From Haemonchus contortus (lineage: Eukaryota > Nematoda > Chromadorea > Rhabditida > Trichostrongylidae), in the NCBI GenBank assembly GCA_000469685.2, contig LS997567.1, positions 30,800,799 through 30,864,798 on the forward strand: a DNA stretch of 64,000 bases. The letters are read 5' to 3'. Numbering within the stretch: the stretch's first letter is position 1; every line of letters begins with the position of its first letter. Below the pieces are notes generated by a model. That model was not told the origin of the DNA and made no database searches. It saw nothing but the letters and a program-made list of their open reading frames with translations. Below are positions 53,893 through 64,000 of the stretch, one piece after another. Position numbers and translations under genes: made by a program.

Positions 53893-55917
53893 CATTAGTA
53901 AAATAATAAGACCAATGAAGAGTTTACTACTGGTTTTCGAAACTACTCTGCGTGCTTTAGTTGCCTCAGGTCATGGCAAGCACCGAATCAGTGAAGAACA
54001 CTCGCTGCAATTCAGTTAGATGGTGGTTCACCGCGCATACTACCACTCATTAGAGGTGGGCCTACACCTTTCCGAATACCATCAACGGTTTGGATATCTT
54101 TGATTCATGGATGAACTGATATATTGCCTAAAATAACGCTTGGGAAGTGTGTTTCTCAAGAATCCAGAGTATTACGACAAAGTTGATACATTGTCGAAAA
54201 AAATCATCATGGTTTTATGAACATATTTGGCCATCTATACACGACATCTATAGTTTTGACTTTATCTGCGAACACGATATTGCAATACAATGCCAAGATT
54301 TACCGAATGCAGAAAATAGTAGCTCCCAATTAAATTCTACCGTATGAAGAAAATTGGAACGGTCGACAATCCTAACAATTACTTATTTCCTCATCTACGT
54401 ACAACTCATGTATGATCGATGCAGCACAGCTTGATAGTGCTCCAGTTTTATAAATTGAATGGGGGATCAAGTAAAAAAAACCTGTTATCACCTGTTCCAG
54501 TTTCACAAGCAACTATCAAATACAAACCGAATTTCGCGTATCGAGTAAGGTTTTTATCACGACGAAAAGGGCTAATACGAGAATGTTACTTACAAGTCAA
54601 GCTGGATGGGACATATAAATCTGATTTTACATGAGAAACATAAAACAGCCTCTATAGCGTGCATGTCAAGTAAATTTGTTTGTATAACGAAATAAAGAGC
54701 ATCAGTTCTCATGACTGTCATAGATAATCCTCCCATTTGAACCACTGAATCGCAATCCCAATCTACCTGAGCTTTTATCAACTATAATAACTTCAACTTT
54801 TGGACTGATGAGACATATATTAGCAATCTGAACTGTGCATTCAGAACGGTATTCTTGGCTCCTATAATGAGATACATAGTCATAGAAAAACAATTATCTA
54901 TTACAAAATATAAATCAAGCAGAAACGTACGAACGTGGAACGAGTTACAACAACTGGAGGAAATGAACCCGGATTGGAGAACAAACTGATTAAAGAGCTG
55001 AAATACTCAACACATCTCAACGCTGGGAAATACTTAGCCATATAAAATACCGCTACCAGCTTTTACAAAATCGACGGCTTGCATGAGGTTTTAGGTAACA
55101 AAATGCCTCTAATGAAAAAACCGATAAAGTGCTCTTTGATGAGTGGAGATGAGATGCTAGCTATGTACGTTCAGGAAGAATTCGAAGATGTACCGAATCC
55201 GATCAACCGATAGGGATAAAAGATTTTAGGATCAAATCTTCGAATGTATTGGGTATATCTGTAGCAAGAAGTCGGTGTTAATCGGAAATTCAATTAGCTG
55301 TAGCTAATGTAAGCATTCTGAGACGTGAAAAGTAAGTGAAAGAGTGTGCACATGTCTCACTCGAAACCACTCACGACAAGATTCAGAATAACCTCTCATT
55401 TGTGAGTTTCCGTGCTCGGCAAGTTCATCAGAGCACTGCATTTATACAGGAACTTGGAGCTTCCCCTGCATGAATCAGTAACAGCCAACAGCTTAGCATA
55501 TCTCGGACGTTTGTAGCGCTCAAACCAAGTGGGATTCAGTATGTTACATTGAATCCGTAAGCTATAATATTTCCCTTTTTCTTTCTGATACACAATCTGC
55601 TCCTTACGATTGCTTTGAAAATAGAGATAAAGGTGCGCCCGACCACGCGATTTGTGAGGTATTCGTCGATATGCTCAAGTTACCCTCCAATTGAGAGAGG
55701 AATCGAGCAAACTGAAACCCACATGTTGTAGGCAAGCAGGAGAGTACAATAAATAGATCGGCACTTCGCAGCGACATTGTCATTGGCGGCGATTAGGGTC
55801 TCGCAATAGAATGCCTAATGCTTCTTTTGCACCGGAATTCGCCTTAACAAACCGAATCTTCACTATCACGGTTGCTGCGTGGTACAAGTAATAAAAAACA
55901 CTATCAATTTTCCAATT

Positions 55918-56012
55918 TGCGCCACCATCGTACACAACACTTCTATTGATATCACCCTTTGATAGTGATGCTACTGCTTATATCTGTCGAATCTTTAGAA
56001 GTTCACTTCAAA
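55918..56012 (+). repeat. 95-bp direct repeat, copy 2
   Basis: The partner of 53797-53892, with about ten differences on reading and in the same orientation. Confidence 0.65.
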
Positions 56013-56238
56013 AGGTACGCTAATTGCATCTATTCTGTCGTAATTTTACTCGAAATTGAATCCCACTTCTTATTCTACTGCGACTGCATTTCGCTGTGCT
56101 CAGCTGGGTATTTATTGATGCTCTCTGCTGCTAGTTGAAACAACTTTTTGCTTGGATATTGCTAGAAAACCAAACAGTCGGAGAGACAGAAACAATTCCA
56201 CAGGGGTTCCGCCTTTGCTTGTTCGTGTGAAATGTTAT

Positions 56239-56258
56239 ATGTGGTTTTAAAACCACAT
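56239..56258. other. Perfect 20-bp palindrome
   Basis: ATGTGGTTTTAAAACCACAT. About 45 bp further on, a hairpin AAGCTCC-TTTCG-GGAGCTT is followed by TTCAATAAAATG, which includes AATAAA. This could be a transcript end, but no gene leads into it. Confidence 0.6.
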
Positions 56259-58164
56259 GAAGAACCACAGCCCGGCTTTTCTCAATTTGCTTGCGGCTTG
56301 ATTGTTAAGAAAGCTCCTTTCGGGAGCTTCATTCGTCCATAAATGAAAGTTCAATAAAATGAAGAGTGACCTAGTAGACATCAAAATAGAGGGCTACGAG
56401 TAACCGTCCGAATTTCCATGATTCCACTGATTTGGTATCCTAACGATCGATCAAGCTCAATGGATGGCATCGCCGAGCCTTGCGTGCAATCACAGATTCT
56501 AAATGTGCTTATTGACCAGGAACCTCATCCTGGAACAGCAGAAAGGATATACCATCTGAAGTAGTATACCTTCTGCATTATTTCCACTCTGCCAATTGAT
56601 GTGGAGATAACAGTTTCTTTGTCATCCGAGAAAAAAAGAATCCATCAGAAACAGAATGGCAGTTTGAATCGTCTTATAAATCATGTTATAAACTTAGGAC
56701 GCACAATTCTTGAACTCTCTCTAGACTTTACACAAAAAGATCAACATTAATTGAGCTGTAGGCTTTTTATATAATATTTTCTTCACGCTCGTTAGCGTTG
56801 AGTACAAGGAAATTCAATTAGTTTCACTGCCTCCAAAGCTTAAAATAAACTAAGTATTAAGTGTTAAACAAACAAGTATCTGTCGGGAAATCGGAGGTGA
56901 AATGATGGTCCTTCAGAATACGTGTTGTAAATGAACCTTGGTCCCTGAGAACCATTGCAGCAAATAAACTGCAGAGCGAGTCAAATGGCGAATCGAGCCT
57001 TCAAGAAATGAAGGTTATTCACAAGAAAAAAAATAGGATCCTGTCATTCTCCTGATATTCTACAAAGACGATAGCGATGATAGGGATGTCAGTGATAAAT
57101 CAAAACTACGAGTAGCCCTAGGGTATAAAGCTAGATAATATAAGCAAGATGTATTCAGATTTCACACGAGAATATAGTATTAGAGAACAATGAAAAGCGA
57201 GTTCCAAGCATGAAAAAGATTTCCTCATGAATTTTTTTTCGAACAATTTGATTTTTTAAGCTGTCCTGAAGTGATTCAGAGTGAGTAGCGTCCCATCCGT
57301 AGCAACACTGATGTATCAATTCAGAAGTTGGATAAGAATCTTTTGATCGAGTGGTAGATTTCGTCGGCCGACCACGCCGTCATGTAGGTATCTACCAAAC
57401 GCTCAGTTCAATTGTAAGACATTTTTTGGAAATAAGCCTCTCTAGCTAATCTCGAAATCAATCTCCCCGGCAGATTTACTCATCGGCTAGTCTCAACTTC
57501 ATTAGGGCGTTTCATCGGAACTACCTTAAATCGATGCTATTTCTATACAAAATCGTCTATATTGAAATACTTTTGTGGTTAAAGCAAGAGAGAAGTTGAA
57601 AACAAAATCGTCTATTCCTGACGGGAAACCTGTCCTAATCCGTGCACTGTAAAAAGTGAGTGGTACAATTGCACAAGAGAACAAAAAACGAAAACCAATA
57701 CTTCTTTCCTCGTGGTGTTGATTGGAGATCAGCGATGCGATACTATGGTAGATGCGATCGCTTATACGTGTGTGGATGCCCGACTCGGGGGTCTAATCTT
57801 ATTTTTGGACTGTACAAGGTTATGAGTTGACGTTTCGAGTGTGTCAAACTTCTGAAGAAGTTCCATACCTAGCGTCTTCTCCTTAGACATGGCGAACAGA
57901 TCCGAGAAACCTGAAAGGAAAGTAAAGCGGTTTGATCGCCGTAAAATGTGAAAAGCATTGAAAATAGTTCGGGAAGGCGCTTTTGCTATTACAGTAAAAA
58001 AGCAGAGAAAGTATGAACAACTTGGTGTAAGTATAACGAAATGCCATCACATAGTCAACTGTAGCACTAGAAGTGCCACTAGAGTTAAGGGGGTCTTCAA
58101 AGACCAGATCAGTTAGATAGAGATGCATTCCTAAGGACAGAAAAGCGGAAGAAAGGTAACAAAA

Positions 58165-58720
58165 GAAAGATCCTACAAGGAAGGTCTTTCAGAACGTGGG
58201 ACGCTTTTTAAACATGGTTTTCTGCATGGTATAAGGGCATGAGCACTGAGTATAGAAGTATGGTCCATTTCCGCTTAATGGCCTTCTGAATACCAAAAAA
58301 GGTGAAAATGACTTCGTCAGAAAATGCCGTTTTACCCCACTAAGTGTCGCTTGTTTCATTCATGGCGAAGACTGTCCGCCAGTGGACTGCGCATTGAAAA
58401 TAACGTGAACAGTAGCCAAAAAAAGGAGCCGCATGTTGAAAAGTACGGGGAATTTTCAAATATGCTCTCCATGGTTAGTGGGCCGGCACGTGGATAGCGA
58501 TGTGGACTTCGAATCAGGACCCCTAGGATGATGGTTTGTATCCCCGGGGCTTTGCCATTTTTGCATTTCATGCTGCCACCCCCAGATTAGCTCCATATTA
58601 CACCACGGCCAAAGCAAATGTATGACCGGTCGCGGTCGTGACCAGGACTAGCGACAACCTCTACAAGCCGTTAGAATTTGATGTGTGGAGCTATCAGTGA
58701 GGAAGCTTCCAGGCTTCACA
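58165..58720 (+). repeat. Left arm of a ~2-kb inverted repeat
   Basis: Colinear with the reverse complement of 59581-60160, with scattered substitutions and small gaps. Shared blocks include GGTCTTTCAG, GAGCACTGAGTATAGAA, TGCTCTCCATGGT, TAGCGATGTGGACTTCGAAT, CTCCATATTACA/GCA and GGAAGCTTCCAGGCTTCACA. No coding domain is recognised in the arm. Confidence 0.8.
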
Positions 58721-58732
58721 GGGCTCCCTCTT

Positions 58733-58749
58733 CCCCCCCCCCCCCCCCC
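58733..58749. repeat. Poly-C tract
   Basis: About 17 consecutive C directly inside the left arm of the inverted repeat. Confidence 0.9.
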
Positions 58750-59049
58750 GCAACTTTCTCACACAGTTTTTTATTTTTCAAGTTTTTTTTTCATCAGTTC
58801 GGCTGTCTTTGCATCTCTAGCATCCACAGTTCTTTCAGTTGGTAAAATGCTGGTAAACTGGTATGATATCATTTTGGTAGTCCAAAAACTCGATCTCATA
58901 TCATCTGGTCTTCGGACATTGTATAGACATACAATTCTTCGAATGATTCGGAGAGTAATGGTTTGAATGCTGTTTTATTTCGACCGAATCCCTCCAAAAC
59001 TAATGAAAGGCGCATCGAGTTTTGATGACTTCACCGTTTTTTACCCTAA

Positions 59050-59215
59050 CTGATCTTGCGCTGTCGCAGGGTTTTTGTCCACTGTTTTGGTTGGTCATCT
59101 CCATTTCCTTCTCTCCTCACGATCAGTATCTTCTGCATTCACCTCGACATCAGCAATGTCCTTCTTGATCGCGTCCTGCCAGCCCTTCATAGCAGGATGC
59201 GGAGTTAGAGGATCG
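59050..59215 (-). pseudogene. RTE LINE C-terminal fragment
   Basis: The minus strand reads YDPLTPHPAMKGWQDAIKKD, then IADVEVNAEDT, DRE, and in the next frame KWRW-TKTVDKNPATAQD. The extreme C-terminus of RTE proteins typically reads as RP-KRW-D-IK-D, then ED--DR-KWR--TRKADPATARD. The match in order and spacing is good. It lies in the spacer of the inverted repeat. Confidence 0.6.
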
Positions 59216-59379
59216 TATGTTGGGAACAGGTATCGCCCGAACCCTTCATCTAGTCATCAATCTAGAAATCTGGCGCTTGAATGATTTCCTTCAGGGGTGA
59301 CAGCTTTTTATATCAAGCCCAATGCTTATGGATCCTTCAGCAAGAAGACGAGTCGAAAGGGAATCTGATTCGTTTCCTC

Positions 59380-59500
59380 ACAGAAGTCCGCGGCTGACGC
59401 CAAGGGAAAAGTCGGAATCGGGAGCTACAATGAATATGGGAATAATGTAATCTTCGCATTGACGAACGAGGTCGAGGACAGCTTCCATCGAACAGGAACC
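59380..59500 (+). pseudogene. Possible RTE endonuclease fragment
   Basis: AKGKVGIGSYNEYGNNVIFA resembles the GKFGIG-RNE-G--LV-FA strand of RTE and related endonucleases. It is followed by LTNEVEDSFHRTGTIL. Only about 40 residues can be compared. Confidence 0.35.
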
Positions 59501-59580
59501 ATATTATAGGGTTTTGACCCCTATTACAACACTTATGAATATAGTGTGAAATGAAGATATCCCTTTATACTATTGGGAGT

Positions 59581-60160
59581 GTGAAGCCTGGAAGCTCCTT
59601 CACTGATAGTGCTCCACACATAAAATTCTAGGAACTTGTAGAGGTTATCGCTGGTACTGGTCACGACATGACCGGTCAGGCACTTGCTTTGGCCCTGCTG
59701 CAATATGGAGCCAATCTGGACGTGGCACCATAAAATGCAAAAACGGCAAAGTCCCGGCGATCCGAACCATCAACCCAGCCCAGTCGTCCCAATTCGAAGT
59801 CCACATCGCTATTTACCCCACCATCCGTCGCTGCCGGCATCTTGACCATGGAGAGCATATATGAAACTTCACGCAGTTTCCAAAATGTGGCTCACTTTTT
59901 TGACTACCGTTCAGGTTATTTTCAATGCACAGTCCACTGGCGTCTTCTACTGTGCGGACAGTCGACGCCATGAATGGAACAAGCGACGCTTAGTGGGTTA
60001 AGACGGCAATTTTTGAAAAAATCACTTTCACCCTTTTTTGACATTCAGAAGGCCATTTAGCGGAAATGGATCATAGTTCTATACTCAGTGCTCGAGCCCC
60101 TAGATCACGCCGAAAACCCATTTCAAAAAGCGTTCCACGCCCTGAAAGACCTTTCTTGAT
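59581..60160 (-). repeat. Right arm of the ~2-kb inverted repeat
   Basis: The partner of 58165-58720. It has one extra ~15-bp block beside the GTCCACTGGCG motif. The spacer between the arms is 860 bp. Confidence 0.8.
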
Positions 60161-60399
60161 AGAGCCTGTTGATCACATTTTTGGCGAATTTATCAGCTTG
60201 ACTGTTTCCGCCCTCAGTTTGTTAAAATGTTCATACCATGGATTTCTCCAGGATGGAAGAACTGTACAACACACATTCTAATTATTCAAAAAAAAAAAGA
60301 AAAAACGCGGATTCGCGTCTTTCCTAACTTTTCTAGTTTTCTTTTTTTTTTCACATATAATGTTAAACAGTTCGAATCAGCTCTTGCTCTGTATAATGG

Positions 60400-61340
60400 T
60401 GTACTGGAAAATTGAAAAAGTCAAAATTTGTGATAAATTGTTTCAGTGAGAATCTGGACAAAACTTCGTCAAGGGGCATGCAGCCACATTGCTCTGCTTC
60501 GTCAATTATGAAACCAAGATGACTCCCTTCCTTCAACGTCCCTGACGGAACTGTACTGCATCCCGGAGGACAATGGAGAAGGTCATCTACGACTTCTACT
60601 CGGATTTCCTCGCCTGCCACGTGCACCTGCCTAATTAATTATCTTGGGCAAGACCGCTACGTCGTCCCTTCAGTTCTCCCTTTTCGAAATCCGGCATGCC
60701 ATCACGTCGATGAGGAATGGTACGGCACCCGGTCCCGACGGGATCGAAGCAGATTATCTAAAGAGCCTTCCGCCAGTCATTGCCAAAATCCCGGCTTTTC
60801 AGGCGGTGCCTGTCGAAATGCAAAGTACCCACATCGTGAAAAACAAGCAAGACCGTGTTGCTGTATAAGAAAGGAGATCCAGACGACATTGGCAATTATC
60901 GTCCATTTTGCCTGCTGCCTGTAATCTATAAACTCTTCAAACAGGATTCCCATTCTTAACAGGATTGGCAAAATATTAGATGCGAGCAAGCAGGGTTTCG
61001 GAGAGGGTTCAGTACAATCGATCACATTTACACCGTTACAAAACTCATTGTCGATTACGTACACACCGTTACAAGACTCACTGAAGTATCGCAGGAGCAC
61101 AAAATGCCGTTATGTCTTACGTTCATCGAAAGCTCTTGATACCTTCAAGACAGATGCGGTAATTGCAGTCCTGGGCGACCAGGATATTTCCACTTCGTGA
61201 GCTCTACAACAAGTTCATGACCAGGATTTCGCCATTCTTTAAAGAGGTTATCATCAACGTGAAGAGAGGGGTTCGACAAGGCGATACTATTCCGCCCAAA
61301 GACACACATCTTTGTCTCCTCTCATTTCACCTCGTGTCTC
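60400..61340 (+). pseudogene. RTE LINE reverse transcriptase fragment
   Basis: The plus strand first gives linker remnants (about 60530-60640). Then follow EIRHAITSMRNGTAPGPDGI, after a frame change LLYKKGDPDDIGNYRPFCLLPVIYKL (read in two pieces either side of a shift), CEQAGFRRGFSTIDHIYTVT, MPLCLTFIESS, and FKEVIINVKRGVRQGDTI. These are RT motifs 0 to 3 of RTE elements (APGPDGI, NYRPI-LL, EQAGFR, GVRQGD). The region that would hold the catalytic YADD is missing: the homology ends at ~61340. A tandem duplication of the TACACCGTTACA motif near 61028-61075 repeats part of the IYTVTKLI segment. Multiple frameshifts are present. Confidence 0.8.
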
Positions 61341-61354
61341 TCTCAACTTTTCTC

Positions 61355-62040
61355 TGAGCTGTAGAATCAGATCTTCGCCAGGCAGCCTTTTCAGGTCTTT
61401 TTCATCTGTTACATTCCCTCCACTGCTTAGGTAACCTTCTAAAATTTCCTCTCGCGTGATGGCACTGCAGACTTCCAGTAATAGGGCTATGCTTAGGTCG
61501 ATGACCCTCTCTCCTCCTTCTTCCCTGACTCATATTCCCTCCCATAAGTCCATAAATCCTTAGTTCAGTACTGTTAGATAGTTCTCCTTTGCGACTAATT
61601 TGATGGCCTTAGCGTGGTCCGAATGAGACTCATATTTTCCGCACTCAGGGCAGCCGGCTTGCGTTGAGTGCACGGATATCATTGTCTCTTACCCCTCTCT
61701 CATCTTTATCCTCACAGCCATGACTCAATGGCTGGTCCTGTTGACAGAGGTGACAGAGTCTTTGAAGTTTCCTGCTACTGCGATGACCACACCGTTTGTT
61801 TAGTGTCTTTTCAGGTAGTAGAGCTTGGCCCTCCTCTCCGTTCTCTCAGATCTTTCATCCCTTTCAAGAACCACCGCACCTTCTTCACTAGATCCAACTT
61901 GACTCGAGCAACTCCAATTGTTTTTCCTCATCAAGTAGGCCTGCAACAAAAAGGAGAACAGAACTGGAATGTGCAAGTGACCTCGGGACCTCGGGCTCGG
62001 CCCGGCCGGTAAGTAGGTGCAGAAAACCAAGACGTCATTT
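61355..62040 (-). pseudogene. RTE LINE endonuclease fragment
   Basis: The minus strand reads NGVVIAVAGNFKDSVTSVNR, then AVRIKMREG, ETMISVHSTQAGCPECGKYE, RVIDLSIALLLEVCSAI and YLSSGGNVTDEKDLKRLPGE. The apurinic-type endonuclease of RTE elements has the same order: GVG-A--G--D-VT-V-R, VYAPQTGCPE-EKDEF, DLA--L-LVV-T, YSSGG--T-ID. Key catalytic acidic residues cannot be confirmed because of decay and stops. It lies head-to-head against the RT fragment at 60400-61340, on the opposite strand. Confidence 0.7.
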
Positions 62041-62695
62041 ATCGTGGTGAGCTTCCTGAATAATGGACCGTCCATAGCTGCGCGTGAGATATTTTTCAAA
62101 ATCTCGATGTCTATCTGAAGAACAATCCAGATAAAACGAGATCGCCAAATATCCGTATAACGCTTTTGTGTCCCTTCCTTCGGACTATCTGAAACACCCT
62201 GGAAGCGATGCTCTGAGACTTTCAGCTTTTTATAATTCAGCACTGACTTCTCGTAGGATGCGGGCTGGGAGCTGGGAGACTTCCGCTTTCATTTCAGTTT
62301 TGCGCTAGAGTGCAGGTAAGGAGAGTAGCCCATAATTGTGCTCAGAAACGTTTCTTAGCCGAGAACATACAGTTTTTGTCCTAGGCTTGAGGAGGGAAGG
62401 GGAACCGTATGGGTGGGTCAATTGAATATTCAACTCATACTCACCCTAGCTTTTTGCATGAGGTGATCATCTCACCCCACCCCTCCTCCCCTCCAAAGCT
62501 CGAAGTCAAAACTATATTTATATCTCTATATCTACTTACTTTTTATTTATTTATCTATATTTCTTCCTCTGAAGCTGTTTCTAAGCACATGTGAGGTCGA
62601 CTCCTCTTCCTCCTCCGCACGCTAGCCCTCAATATTGAACAAATCGATGCCCCCTTTAACTTCATTTTCCAAATACTTTGTAAAAAAGGAAAGAG
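62041..62695. other. Unassigned interval
   Basis: No recognised coding. A pyrimidine-rich CTCACCCCACCCCTCCTCCC stretch is seen at about 62470-62490. The start of the Helitron whose 3' end lies at 62724 was not found here. Confidence 0.4.
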
Positions 62696-62724
62696 GCCCG
62701 GCGCGAACCGGGCGACTCGACTAG
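62696..62724 (+). mobile_element. Helitron 3' end
   Basis: Hairpin GCCCGG-CGCGAA-CCGGGC (62696-62713), then GACTCGA and CTAG (62721-62724), followed by T. The spacing matches Helitron 1, and CTAG fits the CTRR consensus. No matching 5' end upstream could be found. Confidence 0.65.
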
Positions 62725-62954
62725 TTAGTTAATACCAGGTGACAGTAGCTAAGGTCTCAGCCAATTCAGATAATTTATCGAACTTTTGATGACTGAGCCT
62801 CCGACTATAGTGGCGCACCCCAAGCGCATATTGACACACTCGCGATCATGCATTAATCAGGCAGGGCACGACTAGCTCGATGCACATGTCGATCCTAAGT
62901 AGCGAGAACGATCAAAGAATGCATGCAAAATGGGAATAGCTGCTTGCTCGCATT

Positions 62955-63031
62955 ACAGGTGTGGTGAGAGGAAATGTGCTCAATCCCACGGGACTTGCGG
63001 GATTGTGCCGTTTTTCTTTCACCACACATGT
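62955..63031. other. 77-nt imperfect hairpin
   Basis: Left arm ACAGGTGTGGTGAGAGGAAA then TGTGCTCAATCCC. The right arm's complement is ACATGTGTGGTGAAAGAAAA then ACGGCACAATCCC. The loop is ~11 nt. The size and pairing resemble a pre-miRNA, but it may be a tiny foldback element. Confidence 0.5.
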
Positions 63032-64000
63032 GCATGTGCAAAATATCAGCAGATTCGATACTACTGCTGTACGTGCTGATAATAAGTTTTTTTCCTTTTA
63101 CAAGTCAAAAATTATTTGTGAAATTTGAATTACTGTGATTTTATCACAAGGTACAGAAAAGTCATCATCCGCTCACATCTACAGGATTTCACCTTGCAGT
63201 ATCGTCAATATGGTAGAGCTCACAAGACAGTACCGCCGTTTGCATAGAAGCGAAAAAGAAATGACACAAGCATGAAGACTCTACTGAAACAATATGACGC
63301 GACTGATATGTGAACTTCTTACATATTCGTTTCTGTTCGGGCTCACAAGGCCGTAGTTAAACTTCTCAAAATTGCGACTAGGGGAAATCGATTGTATTCC
63401 AAACTCAGACCTGTCGTTGGCAATGCAGATGATCCAAGGACAAGACTTCATACTTTTCTGGTCTCAATAATTGGGCACCTTTCGCAATATATCGCCCCGC
63501 AACTTTTTAATATCAACGTGCTGTTTAGAAAATTGAGTGTAGTAGTGGGAAGAAAAAACGCGGTGGAGACTTTGGAGGACACCTCTTCGTACGCTGGTGT
63601 GTCGAATGACTGTGCTACGAAGGCAATCTGTGAAATTTACTACAACCATCAAAACAGCGACATTCTACACTGTGTGGTCTACGGATATTTCAGGTCGTAA
63701 CACACCTCATTAAGTGTCATTGTGTAGCATAGGTAAATGATAATCGAGTCAGCTGATGACAATTTAAGTAACTAAGCAAATCTGCCAGCTGGTCAGAGGG
63801 TTAGCAATGGTGGACAAGCTTGTTCTAGTGTTCGCAGCATTTATGTTTCAAATTGAACTATCCATTTGTACTGTCCGTACATAGGCGATTACTTTGTTGT
63901 GCTGTCCCCTTAATGGAGGCGCACACTCAGTCATCGATAGGATCAAAGCAATATAGGTTTCGAGGTGTCGTGCACAATATTATCACGTGAATCCGTCATA
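63032..64000. other. Right edge, one unrecognised ORF
   Basis: A 102-codon plus-strand frame (63392-63700) starts MYSKLRPVVGNADDPRTRLH and ends YYNHQNSDILHCVVYGYFRS. Its composition is protein-like, but I recognise no domain and see no splice support. Otherwise nothing identifiable. Confidence 0.3.

Larger units (their letters stand above)
53166..58164. other. Long AT-rich interval without recognised genes
   Basis: Apart from the poly-G tract, a 95-bp direct repeat (53797-53892 and 55918-56012), isolated ends resembling the GGCACAGTTCACAA TIR (53658, 54832) and two small palindromes near 56239-56315, I see nothing identifiable. Reading frames are short and compositionally random. It may be intron or intergenic sequence. 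Confidence 0.5.

Overview
This is repeat-dense eukaryotic nuclear DNA, very probably from a nematode. The reasons are splice acceptors of the TTTTCAG type in the one convincing spliced gene, and a mixture typical of clade V nematode genomes: RTE-type LINEs, a CR1-like LINE, Tc1/mariner and piggyBac remnants, Ty3/gypsy and Penelope-like elements, Helitrons and MITEs. A strongylid such as a hookworm would fit, but that is inference. There are no operons, rRNA genes or CRISPR arrays, and nearly every long reading frame belongs to a mobile element.

Layout. 1-5000: a gypsy integrase tail, a non-autonomous Helitron (575-2059) filled with ~127-bp tandem units, a foldback MITE (2727-2993), an inverted pair of coding-like repeats, and the 3' end of a second LTR element with a 132-bp LTR (4849-4980). 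5962-7329: a second Helitron carrying a tRNA-like SINE and a second copy of the MITE. 7330-19700: remnants of mariner, RTE, SINE, a TIR element, piggyBac and two Tc1/mariner transposases. 20400-24700: the only region that looks genic, with a well-supported three-exon 3' gene end at 21989-22647.

24998-38039 is a ~165-bp satellite array holding two almost identical CR1-like LINE fragments. It is interrupted by a nearly complete LTR retrotransposon (28504-36125, TSD GGAG). That element has gag, protease, RT, RNase H and integrase, all broken by stops and frameshifts. It also has two extra coding regions downstream of integrase that I do not recognise, joined by a TGATG stop/start overlap. 38040-46915 is a second, unrelated satellite of ~140-bp monomers with higher-order periods (807 bp and a 3,630-bp offset).

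47081-64000: a TIR element, an inverted pair of Penelope-like elements whose GIY-YIG endonuclease is split by a shared intron-like insert and which carry hammerhead-like motifs, a long unidentified AT-rich stretch, a ~2-kb inverted repeat (58165-60160), and scrambled RTE endonuclease and RT pieces in both orientations. A Helitron 3' end and a pre-miRNA-like hairpin follow near the right edge.

The elements do not form one pathway. The window is a nested record of insertions, and the satellite arrays appear to have amplified and captured some of them. The observations I rate most unusual are the accessory ORF pair in the LTR element, the Penelope intron with its hammerhead-like sites, and the LINE fragment that became part of a satellite.
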